Shown: positions 49,912 through 61,966 of the stretch, one piece after another
Layout: the number at the start of each line of letters is the position of its first letter
Position numbering within the stretch: the stretch's first letter is position 1
DNA from: Tetradesmus obliquus
Lineage: Eukaryota; Chlorophyta; Chlorophyceae; Sphaeropleales; Scenedesmaceae
DNA: 64,000 nucleotides
Assembly (NCBI GenBank): GCA_030272155.1
Contig: CP126197.1
Span: forward strand, 992,001-1,056,000
Reading direction: 5' to 3'
The notes under the pieces: generated by a model
Seen by the model: only the letters and a program-made list of their open reading frames with translations
Told to the model about the DNA's origin: nothing
Databases searched by the model: none
Program-made: the position numbers and the translations under genes

Positions 49912-52900
49912 TCAGCCAGAAGCAACTGCCACAGGCGCAGTGCCAGGTGGCTGAGTGCCTGCAGGCGCAACTGCTGCTGCAGGCTGCGCCGCAAGTCCCG
50001 ACCTGTTTGCTGCTGCTGCTGGCACAGCATTGCCTGCTGCAGCTGGCTGGGCAGGCGCAGCAGCACTTGCACTGGCGCCCGGTGCTGCTGCTGCTGCCGG
50101 CACTCCTGCTGCTGGCGTTGCTGCTGCTGGTGTTGCTGCTGCTGGCGCTGCTGCCGCGGGTGCTGCTGCTGCAGGTGGCTTGGTTACGTTGCTCGGCAAT
50201 CCCTTGTTCACAATCTCTACTGTCAGAAGCCCCAGCGGCTGCGCCTTGGCTGTCAGAGCAGACACTTCAGCTGCTGGCAGCTGCGGGGAGTTGCCTGAAA
50301 CTATCACGCTGCCGTACACTGCTGTATTGCCTGTGCCCAGGCCAGACAGAGAAGCTAGTTTGGGGTTGTCCTCAATGTAGACCTCCGCACCCCTGAATGC
50401 TCCAACACTGCGGAGGGAGCGGGGCAGGTCTGCCAGGGTTGTCAGTTCTGCGTTGCCCCGGATGATTAGGTCCTGGCCGATGCTTTGGAGGTTGCCCAGG
50501 CCCTAGAGAAACACGAAGAGCGGCATCAACAACAGCATCGGCAATTGTGACAGCAGCGGCGGCAGTAGCAGCTGGGTTTATACCAAACACAACTGCTTAT
50601 GAGCTGCCATGCACTGCTGTGCAACTACACCATGTGCAGCTGGCTGATGTGATGACATTTAGGTGTCATCCAGCCAACACAAAAACAATAGTGGTACTGG
50701 CCGCAAGGTGGGCGAACAACGACAAATATGCACAGTTGCACATGTGTACACTGCAGAATGCAGCGGATGGTTGCATGCTGCGTGCCGCTGCTCACGATTC
50801 AGGTGATGTATACTAATACATCAACATACAGCTGTGCATTGACCATGCCTAAAACTGTCATTTTACATACCACAGTGCACACATACCTGCAGGCTGGTGA
50901 GGCGCGGGTTGTGCGAGATGGACAGCAGTATGCCGACACTGCGCAGGTTGTCTGGATGTGCAGCGCAGCAGCAGCAGTGCAGCAGCGGCAGCGCAGCAAC
51001 AGCTCAGTGGTGCGTCAGTACATTGCGCATGCCACAACCACAATTGCCAACTGTTGCAAGCAGCATGCTTTGACAATGGATCATGCATACCCAACGGCTG
51101 CGTGTGTAGTGCTCAACATACCTCAACTGCACTGGCACAGCCTTGTATGACGCAGGAGCAGCTGCTGCTTGACACACGTGTAACACATGTGTTACCACTG
51201 CCTTGCTGTCGATCATTGCCAGCCACTCACCCAGCCCCGCCAGTGTTGTCAAGCCGCCGTTTGCACCCACCACTATGTTGAGCCCTACCTCATGCCATAC
51301 TCAATTGCTGCTGCTGCAATTCACACAAGACTGTGCAAAACTTCCCTTGGCCGCCGCTCACCTAGCCCTTTCAGTGTCGTCAGGCCTGCATTTGCCCCAA
51401 CAACCGCGTTGAGCCCCACTTCTGTCAGTGACGCCATTGCCCTCAGGTCAGGCAGGGCGGGCAGCAGGTAAAGCTGCAGGTCACCAGGGACACGGGTCAG
51501 CCTCGCAAAGCCGTCCAGGTCAGCCAGCATTGGGTTTTGCTGCACTACGAGACTGACGCCTGCAAGCATCAGGCGGCAACAGCAGGGTGAGATGTCCTCA
51601 CCATGGTCAGGTGGTGTTGGCGGCAGCAGAGAAGACAGGAAATGGTTAATCTTGAAGGCACCAAGATAAGGCTGTCAAATACAAGAACGAGCAGCACCAC
51701 ACCCTTGTTTTGAAAAAAGACCAATTTGCGCAATCTGCACGTCTGACTTGTTAGTCACTGCAACAGCACAGCAGCCAACGTGGCAGGCTGTTGTTGCCCA
51801 GACCGTTCCCCAACACCAATGCACCAATATACCAAAGTAGAGCCACATGCCCACACATGAAGGAGCCAAACACGGCAAATGGGGTCTTACCCACTGAGGT
51901 AAAGCTGGTGAGGCCGCGGGTGCTGGCCAGGCGGGGCAGGTTATGCAGCAGCAGAAACAGGAATACTGCTATTGCGAGTTGCGCAGCTCAGTAGCTCAGC
52001 AGCAGCTGAGATAGGCTGGCACTCACCCACTGAAGTGAAGTTGGTGAGGCCGCGCGTGCTGGAATGCAACACAATCCAACCACAAACACACTTCTCATAG
52101 TTACAGCAGAATTACACGCTGCTCTGCAGCGCAAGCACTCGCTGCAGGCAATGCAGCTGTCTGTGCTCACCCACTGATGTGAAGCTGGTGAGGCCACGCG
52201 TGCTGGCCAGGCGGGGCAGGTCGTGCAGCAGCAGCTCCCCGTTTGTTGACACCAGGCTGCCCAGGCCGTTGAGGGTGGTCAGGCCATCCAGGAAGCGCAG
52301 CGTGATGTCACCCTCAATGACTTGCACGCCCTGCAAACACAGGAAACATAAACATGTTTGAACCAGCTGGACCAAATACCCCTGCCGGAGTATGTCGCGA
52401 CTGGACAGCAACAGCCAACTTTTCAAGCCCCTGCAACTGCTGGCACCTCCTGGCCAGCAACCCTGTGATTCTGTTGGATGGCCGTCTGTCTTGCACACAG
52501 AGGTCAGGATATGCTACGTACAAGATGCTGCAGTTGTGTTTGCGCGCCAGCATGCAAACACACTCTGGTAAGAATTGGGTCTCTATGGTCGACATGCGGT
52601 CAACTCCTGGTCAACACTTGGTCGACGCCCAACCAACGTATTAGTCAACAGCACAGCACACACCTGCAGCCCATTCAAGTCCTGCAGCATTGGGTTGTTT
52701 TCGAGCCACAGTTTGCCGTACATCTGTGTGACCCCCTGCAGTCCTGCCAGGCTGGCCAGGGCAGGGTTGTCCCAGGCCACCAGGTCGCCCTGCAGGACTG
52801 TGAGCTTGGAGAGGGCGGCGATGTTCTGCAGCCGCGTGTGCGCCAGGTTGAGGCCACCCACTTGCTGCGGATTTGGGACAGGCAGGGATTGCAGCAGTTG

Positions 52901-55167
52901 TGAACCGACGTTCAAGGAGATTGGAGGCCCCCGCAAAGAAGTGAACACTTATCAAGGGGCAATGCAACGCACCAGCAGCTGCAGCCACTCAACAACGACA
53001 TGTGCAGCAGTGCCACAGCATCAGCAGCAGCACTGTTGTTGCAGTCACCCTGACCACAGCTGCTCTGCCATTCATGTACGTAGGTGCTGCAGCTGTCAGA
53101 CATGCAACAAACTTCACTCGTGCTGCGGCTGGCCACCCATGTTGTGAAGGATGGCTGGCCATCCATGTTGTGAAGGATGGCTGGCCATCCATGTTGCGAA
53201 GGATGGCTGGCCACCCATGTTGTGAAGGATTACAGGTGGTTAGCTTCAGCGCCCAAAGCTCCGCCAGGCTGGTGTGCAGTGCACTTGGATGTATGTTTGT
53301 TTTCGCTTTCTGCTTACCTGCAGGTTCTCCAGCCCCGCCAGGCTGGCATTGGCCCTGCCATACATATACAGCGGGCCACAAAGCTGCCTGCCCCAACTGC
53401 AGGCTATTCACGCCGTCGGGGAGTCAGGCTGGAACTGCTGATCATGCTGCATATCACATTGCCTGGGGAGTGCTGCGACGCTTGCAACATGCACATGCAT
53501 CATTCAAGCCGCCCACCTGCAGGTTCTCCAGCCCCGCCAGGCTGGTCAAACTCGCATTTGTGCGGCCGTAGATGTACAGCGGGCCCACAACGCTGCGCAC
53601 GCGAGACAGCGCCGACAGATCTGGCAGCTGTCCATCATCGATAATAGCCAGGCCGCCGCGTACTGTGGCGAGGCTGCGGATGCAGGAGGCTGGGTCACTG
53701 AGGGATATCAGCTCCACCTTTGCTGTGTCAACGGCCAGTTTCACATTCCTGTCATCACCGCCATCAACGCTGGCTCCCCTGTTTGAAGCGACCTGCAAGC
53801 ACCACAAGGTGGAGTGGAGACGTCAGGTCTAGGGGTTCAGGGTTTGGGGGGTTAGGTTTAAGGTTTTTAGGGTAGGGTAAACCCTAATGGTGGGGACCCT
53901 AGACCCTATAACTTAAACCCTAAAACCTAAACCTAAACCCTAAACCCCACTCTGCTGTGGTTCGGGCAGCAAGCACTCAGGCAACCTAGCATACAGAGAG
54001 GATGCATAGAAAGCCACGAAAAAGCAAGTGCATGTGCGGGGACTGCTGCATGCCGCTGCCGGTCGTATACTGTCTGCTATGGAACCGCTTGCAGCAGCAC
54101 CCCACAAGGCAGCAGCAGGCATGCGATTATCTAAGTCAGCACCAGTGCGCAGCTCACGTAACTACTGGTGCATAACACACAGGGCCGATTGTGTTGATGC
54201 AGGCAGCTGCGGCAGGCACCAGAAACTGCCTCTGCACCCCAGAGACCATAAACACATGAAAAAGCTTGTGGCGCCCTCGACTTCAAGCAGGCTGCAGATA
54301 CAATGCATGCGCTCACGTCAATCTTGGTGAGAGGCGACTCCATGTTATCTCGCTGTTGTCAAACAAACCCCTCTATATGACACTTGCAGACCCTAGACTG
54401 CCGGCACGCTGCATGTGCAGCCACACTCACGTCGATCTTGGTGAGAGGTGACTCCATGTTGTCCAGCAGGTCATCAATGTTGGTGGGAGGGGAGGGCCCG
54501 CCGTATGCTATCACCAGCGGCCTGCCAGCACCTGCAGGGCAAGCAGCAGCAGCAGCAGCAGCAGCAGCAGAGTGAGGAAAGAAGTCTACATTGACGTCAA
54601 CATAGCTGAAGCTGCCGCACAAAGCTTTCCTGCAAGCAAGAAGAGCAGTAACCTAACCACACCGGTTGATTTCAAACATGTTCCCCACGCAGCTGAGCAT
54701 GGCAGCCTACACTAGTCAGGGCTTGAACTGCTGCAATAGGTTCCTTCCTGAAGATCACAACAAGGCGCTGTTCAACCCACGTATTCTGCTGGGTGCTGCG
54801 TGCTTGTCGCTGCAGCACAGCTTCTGTTCTACTGCACTTTTTTCACCGCTGCACAATGCAGCTGCTTCTGCAATCGAATCAAATGCCGCAGATCTGTCTG
54901 TCGGGTGCAAACATGTGCTGCAAAGCATTGAAGATGGCATCTGCCCAGCAGCCGCTCACATCCTGCAAAGCCTCCACCCCAGCCCTGCTGCAGCTTCCTG
55001 TGGAGATGTGTTTCAGGTTGCAGCGTTGGCATCAGCCCAGGAGTGCTGCATGTGCCGTGTCTGCAGTCAACGCCTGCAGCTGCTGGGTCGATTGCTGTCG
55101 CTGCTTCGAGTAGCAGGCAGCACGCTGCCAACAGAAGGAGCAGCGTGCATGGCGTTGAACGCTTCAT
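49912..55167 (-). CDS. Secreted leucine-rich (receptor L-domain-like) protein B
   Basis: Eight exons (minus): 54960-55167, 54431-54531, 53517-53792, 52664-52864, 52171-52330, 51362-51559, 50887-50951, 49912-50502; 1,800 nt, 599 aa, one frame. It is a paralogue of the gene at 35588-41250: exons 2, 4, 5, 6 and 7 have identical lengths (101, 201, 160, 198, 65), and the encoded blocks align (VDCRHGTC, AYGGPSPPTNIDDLLDNMES, GPLYIYGRTNASLTSLAGL, GDLVAWDNPALASLAGL, VYIEDNPKLASLSGLG). A signal peptide (LLLLLAACCLLLEAATA) starts it. I chose the ATG at 55167 rather than the upstream TTG. The C-terminus is an Ala/Pro-rich tail ending APVAVASG, as in A. Function is unknown beyond a probable extracellular location. 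Confidence 0.86.
51225..51300 (-). repeat. Copy of gene B exon 6 tail
   Basis: Repeats the end of exon 6 (GANAGLTTL-GLG and GTGAGT donor) once in the following intron. Gene A has three copies at the same place. Confidence 0.85.
51885..52065 (-). repeat. Two copies of gene B exon 5 tail
   Basis: The end of exon 5 (ASTRGLTSFTSVG and donor) recurs at about 51893-51945 and 52025-52062 in the downstream intron. Gene A shows no such copies at this exon. Confidence 0.85.
53127..53230. repeat. Four 26-bp tandem units
   Basis: GGCTGGCCAYCCATGTTGTG plus AAGGAT, repeated four times with an exact 26-bp period, in an intron of leucine-rich gene B. Confidence 0.95.
53320..53390 (-). repeat. Copy of gene B exon 3 end
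   Basis: Encodes a shortened GPLYMYGRANASLAGLENLQ-like segment with a donor, repeating the end of exon 3 (53517-53792). Confidence 0.82.
53831..53948. repeat. Head-to-head telomere-like repeat block
   Basis: G-rich TTTAGGG-like units (GGGTTCAGGGTTTGG, GGTTAGGTTTAAGG, TTTTTAGGGTAGGG) run into C-rich CCCTAAA-like units (AAACCCTAATGG, AAACCCTAAAACC, AAACCTAAACCCTAAACCCC). The block sits in the intron between exons 2 and 3 of leucine-rich gene B. Units are degenerate. Confidence 0.85.
54302..54350 (-). repeat. Copy of gene B exon 2 end
   Basis: Repeats the last codons of exon 2 (NMESPLTKID) and the GTGAGC donor about 80 bp into the following intron. Confidence 0.85.
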
Positions 55168-56035
55168 TGCTATGATCAAAAGCTACAGCCTGCTATTTGG
55201 TTAGTTGAAGGCGTCGAACAGCTTAGACAGCAGGAGCTGACTGCTCGTGCTGTAATCGCAGCAGCAGGTATTATGTTCAGCACTATGCAGCCTGAGACCC
55301 ACGATCTTGTGCTGATGATGTGTTGGTAGCTTCACGCAGCAAGACAGCAGGTCTCCAACTGCCACGGTCCCAACATTGAGCGGTTGCTGGCAGTTACATT
55401 GGACGATCGACTCAACCATAGCAGCTCTTCAGCGAGCGACAGAACTATGTGTTCGGATTTGAAACTCAGCGAGCCTCGTCGTCAATGCCGTTGCGACCCG
55501 CAGTTCAGGATCACGAGAAACGTTCACCGTCGCACAACAGAATCCGAGGTCCCGTCTACGTGGGCAGCTGTGGCTGAATTGATTATCCCTCTCTTCTAGC
55601 AGAATGCAAAGAGCTGTTTTTGCAAACGAAGAAAAAACGGTCAGATCATGCATCGGGAAGAAAACGATCACAAGCTAGTGTGTCGATGTAGTGGCTAAGC
55701 TGACATCAAATGACAGCAGAAGCAAGCTGAAACAATCGTTTTGCTGACACCAAAAAATCAAGAATATTTGAGTTTTGGTTGCCGCATTTTCCGGTAGGCT
55801 GCAGCCTGGCAACTGGCCTGTTATGCACGTCCCGCGCTCACAGACCTGACAGATGCTGCGCACGCGCCTTCAGGCAGCTGCCGTACGGCCGTTGGCGTAA
55901 ACTGTACATTGGATGTTGTGGTATGTTTAGATCGCGCTTTCGGCATCTACCGATGACGAGCGCATCCTGCACGTGCTGTACGAGCCACACATGCATCCCA
56001 GCCACAGATTGAGCAGTTAACTGGCACATTGTCGC
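55168..56035. other. Divergent promoter region
   Basis: About 870 bp between leucine-rich gene B (minus) and the fasciclin gene (plus). Part of it (about 55355-55425, with GGCAGTTACATTGGAC) resembles the sequence upstream of leucine-rich gene A (about 41455-41525), so 5' flanking DNA was included in the duplication. Confidence 0.5.
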
Positions 56036-56043
56036 TATAAAAG
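56036..56043 (+). promoter_or_regulatory. TATA box of fasciclin gene 1
   Basis: TATAAAAG lies 77 bp upstream of the start codon. The second fasciclin gene has the same octamer at a similar distance. Confidence 0.7.
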
Positions 56044-56112
56044 CGTCATGTGTTCGCAATTATCACAGCAAACTCTGTAAACTCGCAAATACTGACCTTC
56101 TGCAAAGCCATC

Positions 56113-57468
56113 ATGATGTCCATCAAGCAGATCCTGGCTCTGGCCTGCTGCGTGGCAGCAGCAGCTACTGCTGCCCTGGCCCCTGCAGCTGCTGCAGCGG
56201 AGTACCCAACTCTGGCTGAAGCCGTGGCTGCTGCCAGCTCCACCAACAACCTCTCCACCCTGATTGCCGCTGTCCAGGTGAGCTTGGCAACTGGTGTTGA
56301 AAAGCAAAGTTGGAAGGCAGCCAAGGAAAGCAAGAGAATTACAGCCAGCACTGTGTGGTAGCGCATCAGGCTGTGATGGAGCGGCCAGGAGACGGTGCGC
56401 TGTCCTGCATGCCATGCAGATACCAGGCACAGTCTGCTGCTGCTGCTTCTGCTGCCTGACATTGCATGCATCATCCTTGCGTCTCACACAACTTGGGCGC
56501 TGCTGCTGCTGCTGCTGCTGCTTGCTCACAGGCAGCTGGCCTTGCTGACTCCCTGAAGGCTGACACTGCCTGGACAATCTTTGCCCCCACCAACGAGGCC
56601 TTTGCAACACGGCTGCAGGCTGCCCTTGGCATCACACCACAGCAGCTGCTGGAGCCAAGCAACAAGGACACCTTAGTCAAGGTGGGTGTAGGATTCAGGT
56701 GCTGTTCATACGCAGGCTGGCCCTGTGAAATTTGGCTGTTGGTGTGTGCATGCGCAGCTAGCATTGAGTTGGCAAGCAGCTCTGCACAATCGCGCACCAT
56801 GACCCATTGCGGGCTGACAGTTGCCTGCAGGGAACATTGGCCAGAAAACGTTCATGTGCAACTTCTGCAAAGACGGGCTAGCCTGGAAAGTGCCGGGAAA
56901 GTCAAGTGCCAGGCTGGCAGCTTGGTCATGGTGCTGCAGACATAATCCAGAAGCATGCCGGCTTAGCGGGCTAGTGGTGGGTACCGCACATGCACCTGTG
57001 TGGTGAGGGATGTGCATGTTGCGTGGTGCTGCTGCGGTAGCTGCACCAGTAAAGCAATCTATGTAACAATCTAGCTGTAACAGCACATGACGTACCAGCC
57101 ACACATGTAGCATACATTTTCACACTGTCCTGCCGTGCCTGCCTACTGCACTGCTCCACCCCATCTACTTATATTATCTCCTGCAGGTGCTGTCCTACCA
57201 CGTCATCCCCAGTGCTGCTGTGCTGAGCAGCCAACTAACAGACGGCCAGCAGCTGACCACTGCCCTGTCTGGAGCAGCCCCACTGACTGTCAGCCTGCAA
57301 GGCGGCATGGTCAACATCCAGGGCGCTGGCAGCACCGCCATGGTTACTGTGCCAGATATCAAGGCTGGCAAGAGTGTGGTGCATGTGGTGGATGATGTGC
57401 TGCTGCCTGCTGGTGTCGGAATGCCAGAGGCTGGAACAATGCCGAGCTCTGGCCGGCGCATGCTGTAG
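56113..57468 (+). CDS. Secreted fasciclin (FAS1) domain protein
   Basis: Three exons: 56113-56277, 56532-56681, 57187-57468; 597 nt, 198 aa, in frame. A signal peptide ([23 protein letters not shown]) is followed by one FAS1 domain. H1-type motif: [18 protein letters not shown]2-type region: [17 protein letters not shown]. The domain ends with [19 protein letters not shown]1 proteins act in cell adhesion and matrix or wall organisation, usually outside the cell. A second ATG three bases downstream could also be used. Intron 1 ends with a sense CTG tract before the acceptor. The coding end and stop codon are repeated three times downstream. Confidence 0.93.
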
Positions 57469-57585
57469 GTTGGCAACACCTTGCTTGTCAAACTTGAGGG
57501 ACTGCAGTGTGCTCCCTTGAGGTGGACATGTGCTGCTGTCTGCTGGTGTGAGCACACCACACTTGACTTGTCAGAAACTCTTGAG

Positions 57586-57903
57586 GTGGATGATGTGCTG
57601 CAGCCTGCTGGTGTGGGCACACCAGAGGCAGGAGCAATGCCTAGCTCTGGCCGGCGCATGCTGTAGATGTTGAGGGAACACCTTGCTTGTCAGGAAACTA
57701 TTGAGGTGGATGATGTGCTGCTGCCTGCTGGTGTGGGCACGCCAGAGGCTGGAGCAATGCCTAGCTCTGGCCGGTGCATGCTGTAAAAGGTGAACAACTT
57801 GTTGGCATGAGGAAATTGTGTGGCACAGCAATACGTGAATAATGTGCTGCTGCTTGCCGGGACGGGAGCGGCAGACGGCAGGGCAGGTGCTAGCTCTCGC
57901 TGA
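57586..57903 (+). repeat. Three copies of the fasciclin coding end and stop
   Basis: The final codons ([11 protein letters not shown], then SSGRRML and stop) recur at 57586-57666, 57707-57786 and 57836-57903, about every 125 bp, decaying with distance. The first two keep an open frame to a stop codon. The intervening spacer (TTGCTTGTCA...CTCTTGAGG) is repeated too. Confidence 0.92.
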
Positions 57904-58339
57904 GTAGTTGGCAATAGAACCTATTTGCATGAGGGAACTCTATGCAGTGTATGGCAACTGTAGGGCTGTGTTGCAGCCTGGGTAAGTCCAGAATCTTTGG
58001 TTGTACTTGGTAGTTGTGTTGTGCAGTTTGCTCAAGTGCTGCTGGTCTGTTGGCAGCGCTGTGTTGCCAGGATTGGTTCTGCCTCTGTGGGGGGGTGTCT
58101 TTGGCGCAGGAGGTGGTTGAACTGATGATATATCTTTGTCGTTATCTGCATGCTGATGCTTGGGAATAACGCCAGCAATGACGTGGTGAGCGCATGTGTG
58201 TATGGGCGTCAATGGCCGCTGCATGCATGTTGATTGAGCAGATCAACTCTCTTGCAAGTGATAACTGTCTGCATGCAATTGCGTGAAGCAAGTAAAGCAA
58301 AGGTGTGTTGCAGCATGCACATACTACTTTCTGTAGGTG
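57904..58339. other. Unassigned interval after fasciclin gene 1
   Basis: About 430 bp with no supported feature. Confidence 0.5.
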
Positions 58340-58860
58340 GTTGTGAATGCAACACGGCGTGGATTCTGGACTTGCAGTTGCTGTGGTAGGGCTTCCCTGT
58401 CGTCACTGGAGATGCGTACTTCAGTGTCCAGAAATTTCCCCTGCAGGACTGGTGATCGATGAAGCACGGCTGGCACGAAGTACGGGCACTGATAATCATC
58501 GTGCATACGTCTTTATAGCAAAGCTGCAATTGATCTGCTGTCAATCTCAAGATTCCATGCACATAGCGAGCTGCAGCGTAGGTACAAAAGAGGTAACCTT
58601 GGACCGGAACACACTCAACAAGTGTTGGTGCCCTACACACAAAACACAAACAAGCTAGGCTACGCCGAGCGCGCCTGCCATCATCAATGTCCAAGTAAAA
58701 TATAGTTGTTGATGGCTGGTTCGTCGAAATTGAAGCTCCTGTGACGTATGGCATCTGTGGCAGTTTCGTCCTATTGAACCTATCCACCTGCCAAACCCCT
58801 GCGAGAGCAGGTGTGCCAACGATCCACCGTCGGAAAACAAAAAAAGAGCAGCAACAACAC
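58340..58860 (-). CDS. Possible exons of an unrecognised minus-strand gene
   Basis: Two minus-strand stretches look protein-like: about 58660-58840 (VWQVDRFNRTKLPQMPYV...) and 58340-58445 (GKFLDTEVRISSDDREALPQ...), the latter after a CCTGCAG acceptor. No signal, domain or complete frame was found, and the two could be relics. Confidence 0.25.
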
Positions 58861-59252
58861 GCAAACAATTATTTGTTGACGTGCATCATGATTGCGCCGC
58901 GTTCCACGTCGAGCCCGGCTTGCGTGTGTGACAACAGCTGACCCTCTGCGTTGGCAGTCCGCTTACAGCTGCCCACGACCACGCCAAGCCCCACGCTCAC
59001 TCAGAATTCGCTGTTTGCTATGAGCTACTCCGCTAAGAGAACCATTCGGTGGCCAACATGCTCGAGGCACGATCACCTGGCACCTGAACTGCTAAAGCAG
59101 AAAATTTCCTGCGTGTCTGCATTGTTCACAGCCGCGCGACGTGCGATATATTTTTAATCAACCTAGGGGGTGTGAACTAAGCCATCTCTAGATCGAATGG
59201 CGCACTGTGCGAGCGGGGAACGGCGAAAAATGTTAAGAGAAGATCAATAGAC

Positions 59253-59299
59253 CACTATGGTCACCGAGATGTCCAGCTGCATGTCCAGGCATGTCCAGT
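59253..59299 (+). repeat. Left terminal inverted repeat of CACTA element 2
   Basis: 47 bp identical to the reverse complement of the right end. Contains three GTCCAG motifs. Confidence 0.92.
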
Positions 59300-61919
59300 G
59301 GCACCAAATCGTGTCCAGTTGGTGGGTTTGCATGTCCAGTTGCAGGTCCACTGGACTGGCAGTCTGCCTGCAACTGGACATGTGCTGCTGCTGATGCGTT
59401 GTACGGCAAGATACCCGGCTGAAACGCCGCAAGTAGGTGTTGTTGCATGTATGCCGCTTATACTGTGTCACTGAACAGCCAGCACGTCAGCTGGCCAGCC
59501 CATGGGCTTGCTGTAGGGTTTGTCGATATCACGTCAACACCGGCTTGATATTCACGCCACAGCGTGCAATAGAGTAAAGAATCATCATATAAAGCAGCAT
59601 TTATGGTGTCTTATGGCACGACAGCACCTCAAGGCGAAGATCAGCATGTCACTACAGCATTGCACCACTTTCCCCGGCTGCCGAAGCAGCAGCCTTTTCA
59701 AACACATCGTTTAGTTCTAGTACAGTAAGTTTAGCGCCCGTATAGCCCCATTGCGCGCTGCTGCAAGGTGTGTCACTTGTTAAAATACAAAATGGCCAGA
59801 TGGCATACGCTCGTGAACTGTTCGGCTACTGGTAAGCAAACAGCTGCAGACGATGATCAATATGATTACTGCTGAAGCATTACAGCGATCGCACCTGTGC
59901 CGCGCACTGCTGCTGCGTTGCATATGGTGCACGGGGCTGAAACAGACTGCAAGCTCGTGTCCACTGGCAGAGACCATCGATGAAAGCGTTAATGAATGAC
60001 AACAGATCAATGCGGTTATTGGGCGTTTGAGAGGCTGCAGACGCCTGCTCATTGAGCAGCAGCAGTCCTTGAAGCACTATGCAGCTGCAAGGTTGATCCT
60101 GCAGGATTTCAATGCTGTAGAAAGCGCATGGAGCTGCTACTGCTTATCTTGATACTTTGATGACATGGTGAGCGACTCTTACCCAGATCAGCAGCGGCTG
60201 AAACGACAGCACCCAGCCCTGCAGCTGCTAGGGCGCCCAGCTCACAGCAGCAGCAGCAGCAGCTACAGTTGCAGCAGTGCAGCAGTACTGTCGCAGGAAT
60301 GATCACATCATCACCAGATCAAGATCAGTTTCAGGTACAGCAGCATCAGCCGTGCGATGTCAGCTGTAGAGGCTGGGTGCATGCAGGTTGTCCACAGGTG
60401 CAGTTGTGTGTCACCTGCGTTGCTGCTGCTGCTGTGTGCAGGCTCCTGTCAGCTGCCCGTCTCCCAGCATCACAGGTAGGTCAGAATAACGAAACCTAAC
60501 AGGTAGCAGGTTACAGCTGCTGCTACTGCTGCTGCTGCTGTGAAGTGACAGGCCTCCCAATCAAGAGCATGCCGCTTGCGCAGGGCTTGTCGTGACCATT
60601 CTTGGCAACGCGTGCATGAACATACGCACGCAGCAGACAGCATGCCCAGCAGGCCAGCAGTTGCATAATGTGGAACGTGCTTGCGACGCACTTCACACAC
60701 ACCATACTTGCTCGCAATGCCCTCCATGTGGTGTGCGTGCCACCCATCCAGCTTTTACTTCCTGCGTGCATGGGTCCAACTTGATTGCAGTCAGCATGGC
60801 GCCACTGTTTCTAATGCAGCAGCAGACAGCCTGCTTGGAGACCACCTTTGTGATATATTGACATGAGACCTCTGTTGGTGCGCAGACCTTCCCTATAGAG
60901 ACACAGGGGCCGAATTTCCGGCAGCGTGGCATGGCTGATGCACTTCCTGGTGAGCTTGAGCGGTGTGGCATTGCAAGCAGTCTGCCTCATATGTGCGATT
61001 CAGTGGCAGCGATTATGTTGGCGCAGATGCTGCTGCTCTGTAGTGTTGCATGTAGTGGTGCGTGGCGGGCGCCAATCAACGCGCAAACGCCGGTTGGCCC
61101 AGACCTTGATTGAGATAACGCCAACCTCAACAAGTGCCACATCCTACGCTGCAGCATGCAAATCTAAGTGCAGCTGCTCTGTTTCTGCTGCACTGCTGCA
61201 GGGGTGTTCTTTGAAACAACCGCTACACTTGTGATCAATGCAGGCAGTGGCAGCCTGCCGACTAGCAGTTGATGCCGGCTACGCAGACACCAGTGCGCGA
61301 TCAGCAGCTGCTGGAACTTGTATGTTTTCGTTGGCAGATGGTGGCATGCAGCGGTAGTGGCAGCTGGTGCATTGCTGTGCTGGCGCTGCCTGCAACAGGA
61401 TGCACAGTGAATGCAGTTGGCATAGGCATCATCTGTACAAGTGGTAGAGACGCAATCTTGTCAATGCAGTTCTTGGCAGCTGTTCCGCGTGGTGTCCTCA
61501 CTGCTTATGTTGTGATTGCAGCAGCTGGGTGCCTTTGCTGTCATGCAGCAGCTGCGTGCTGTTGATGTTGTTGTGATTGCAGCAGCTGCCAGATTCTGTT
61601 TGTATGGCAGCAGCTACATACTGATTGTGTTACAGCCCATGGGTCACTTGCCCACTTGGCAGTTGCAGCTGCAGTGACTTGGTACCAGGGGGTCGAGGGC
61701 GCCAACCCAAGCACCTCGACATTGCTGTCCTGCCGCGAACACTTGTTTACTGCATCAAATACGTTTGATACAACGGTAATAGGCAGTTTATGAGAGTCCA
61801 ATTGCCGTGTCCAGTATCGTGTCCAGTCACCTACTCGATGTCCAGCAGCATGCTGGACATGGCCATGTCCAGTCTCACACTGGACATGCCACATGGCATG
61901 TCCAGTTGCACACCATGCA

Positions 61920-61966
61920 ACTGGACATGCCTGGACATGCAGCTGGACATCTCGGTGACCATAGTG
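61920..61966 (-). repeat. Right terminal inverted repeat of CACTA element 2
   Basis: Reverse complement of the left end, terminating in TAGTG and followed by the duplicated GAC. Confidence 0.92.

Larger units (their letters stand above)
59253..61966. mobile_element. Non-autonomous CACTA (En/Spm) DNA transposon, element 2
   Basis: Left end 5'-CACTATGGTCACCGAGATGT and right end its reverse complement. The two ends match perfectly over 47 bp and are flanked by GAC on both sides (59250-59252 and 61967-61969), a 3-bp target duplication. Subterminal DNA is rich in ATGTCCAG/CTGGACAT motifs in both orientations. Length is 2,714 bp. It differs from element 1 in end sequence and subterminal motif, so it is a separate family. 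No transposase is recognisable inside. Confidence 0.9.

Noticed and set aside
58209-58868. 219-codon minus-strand open frame as a complete gene
   Set aside because: It has no in-frame ATG near its start and no domain. Only two inner stretches look protein-like, and these are listed at low confidence.
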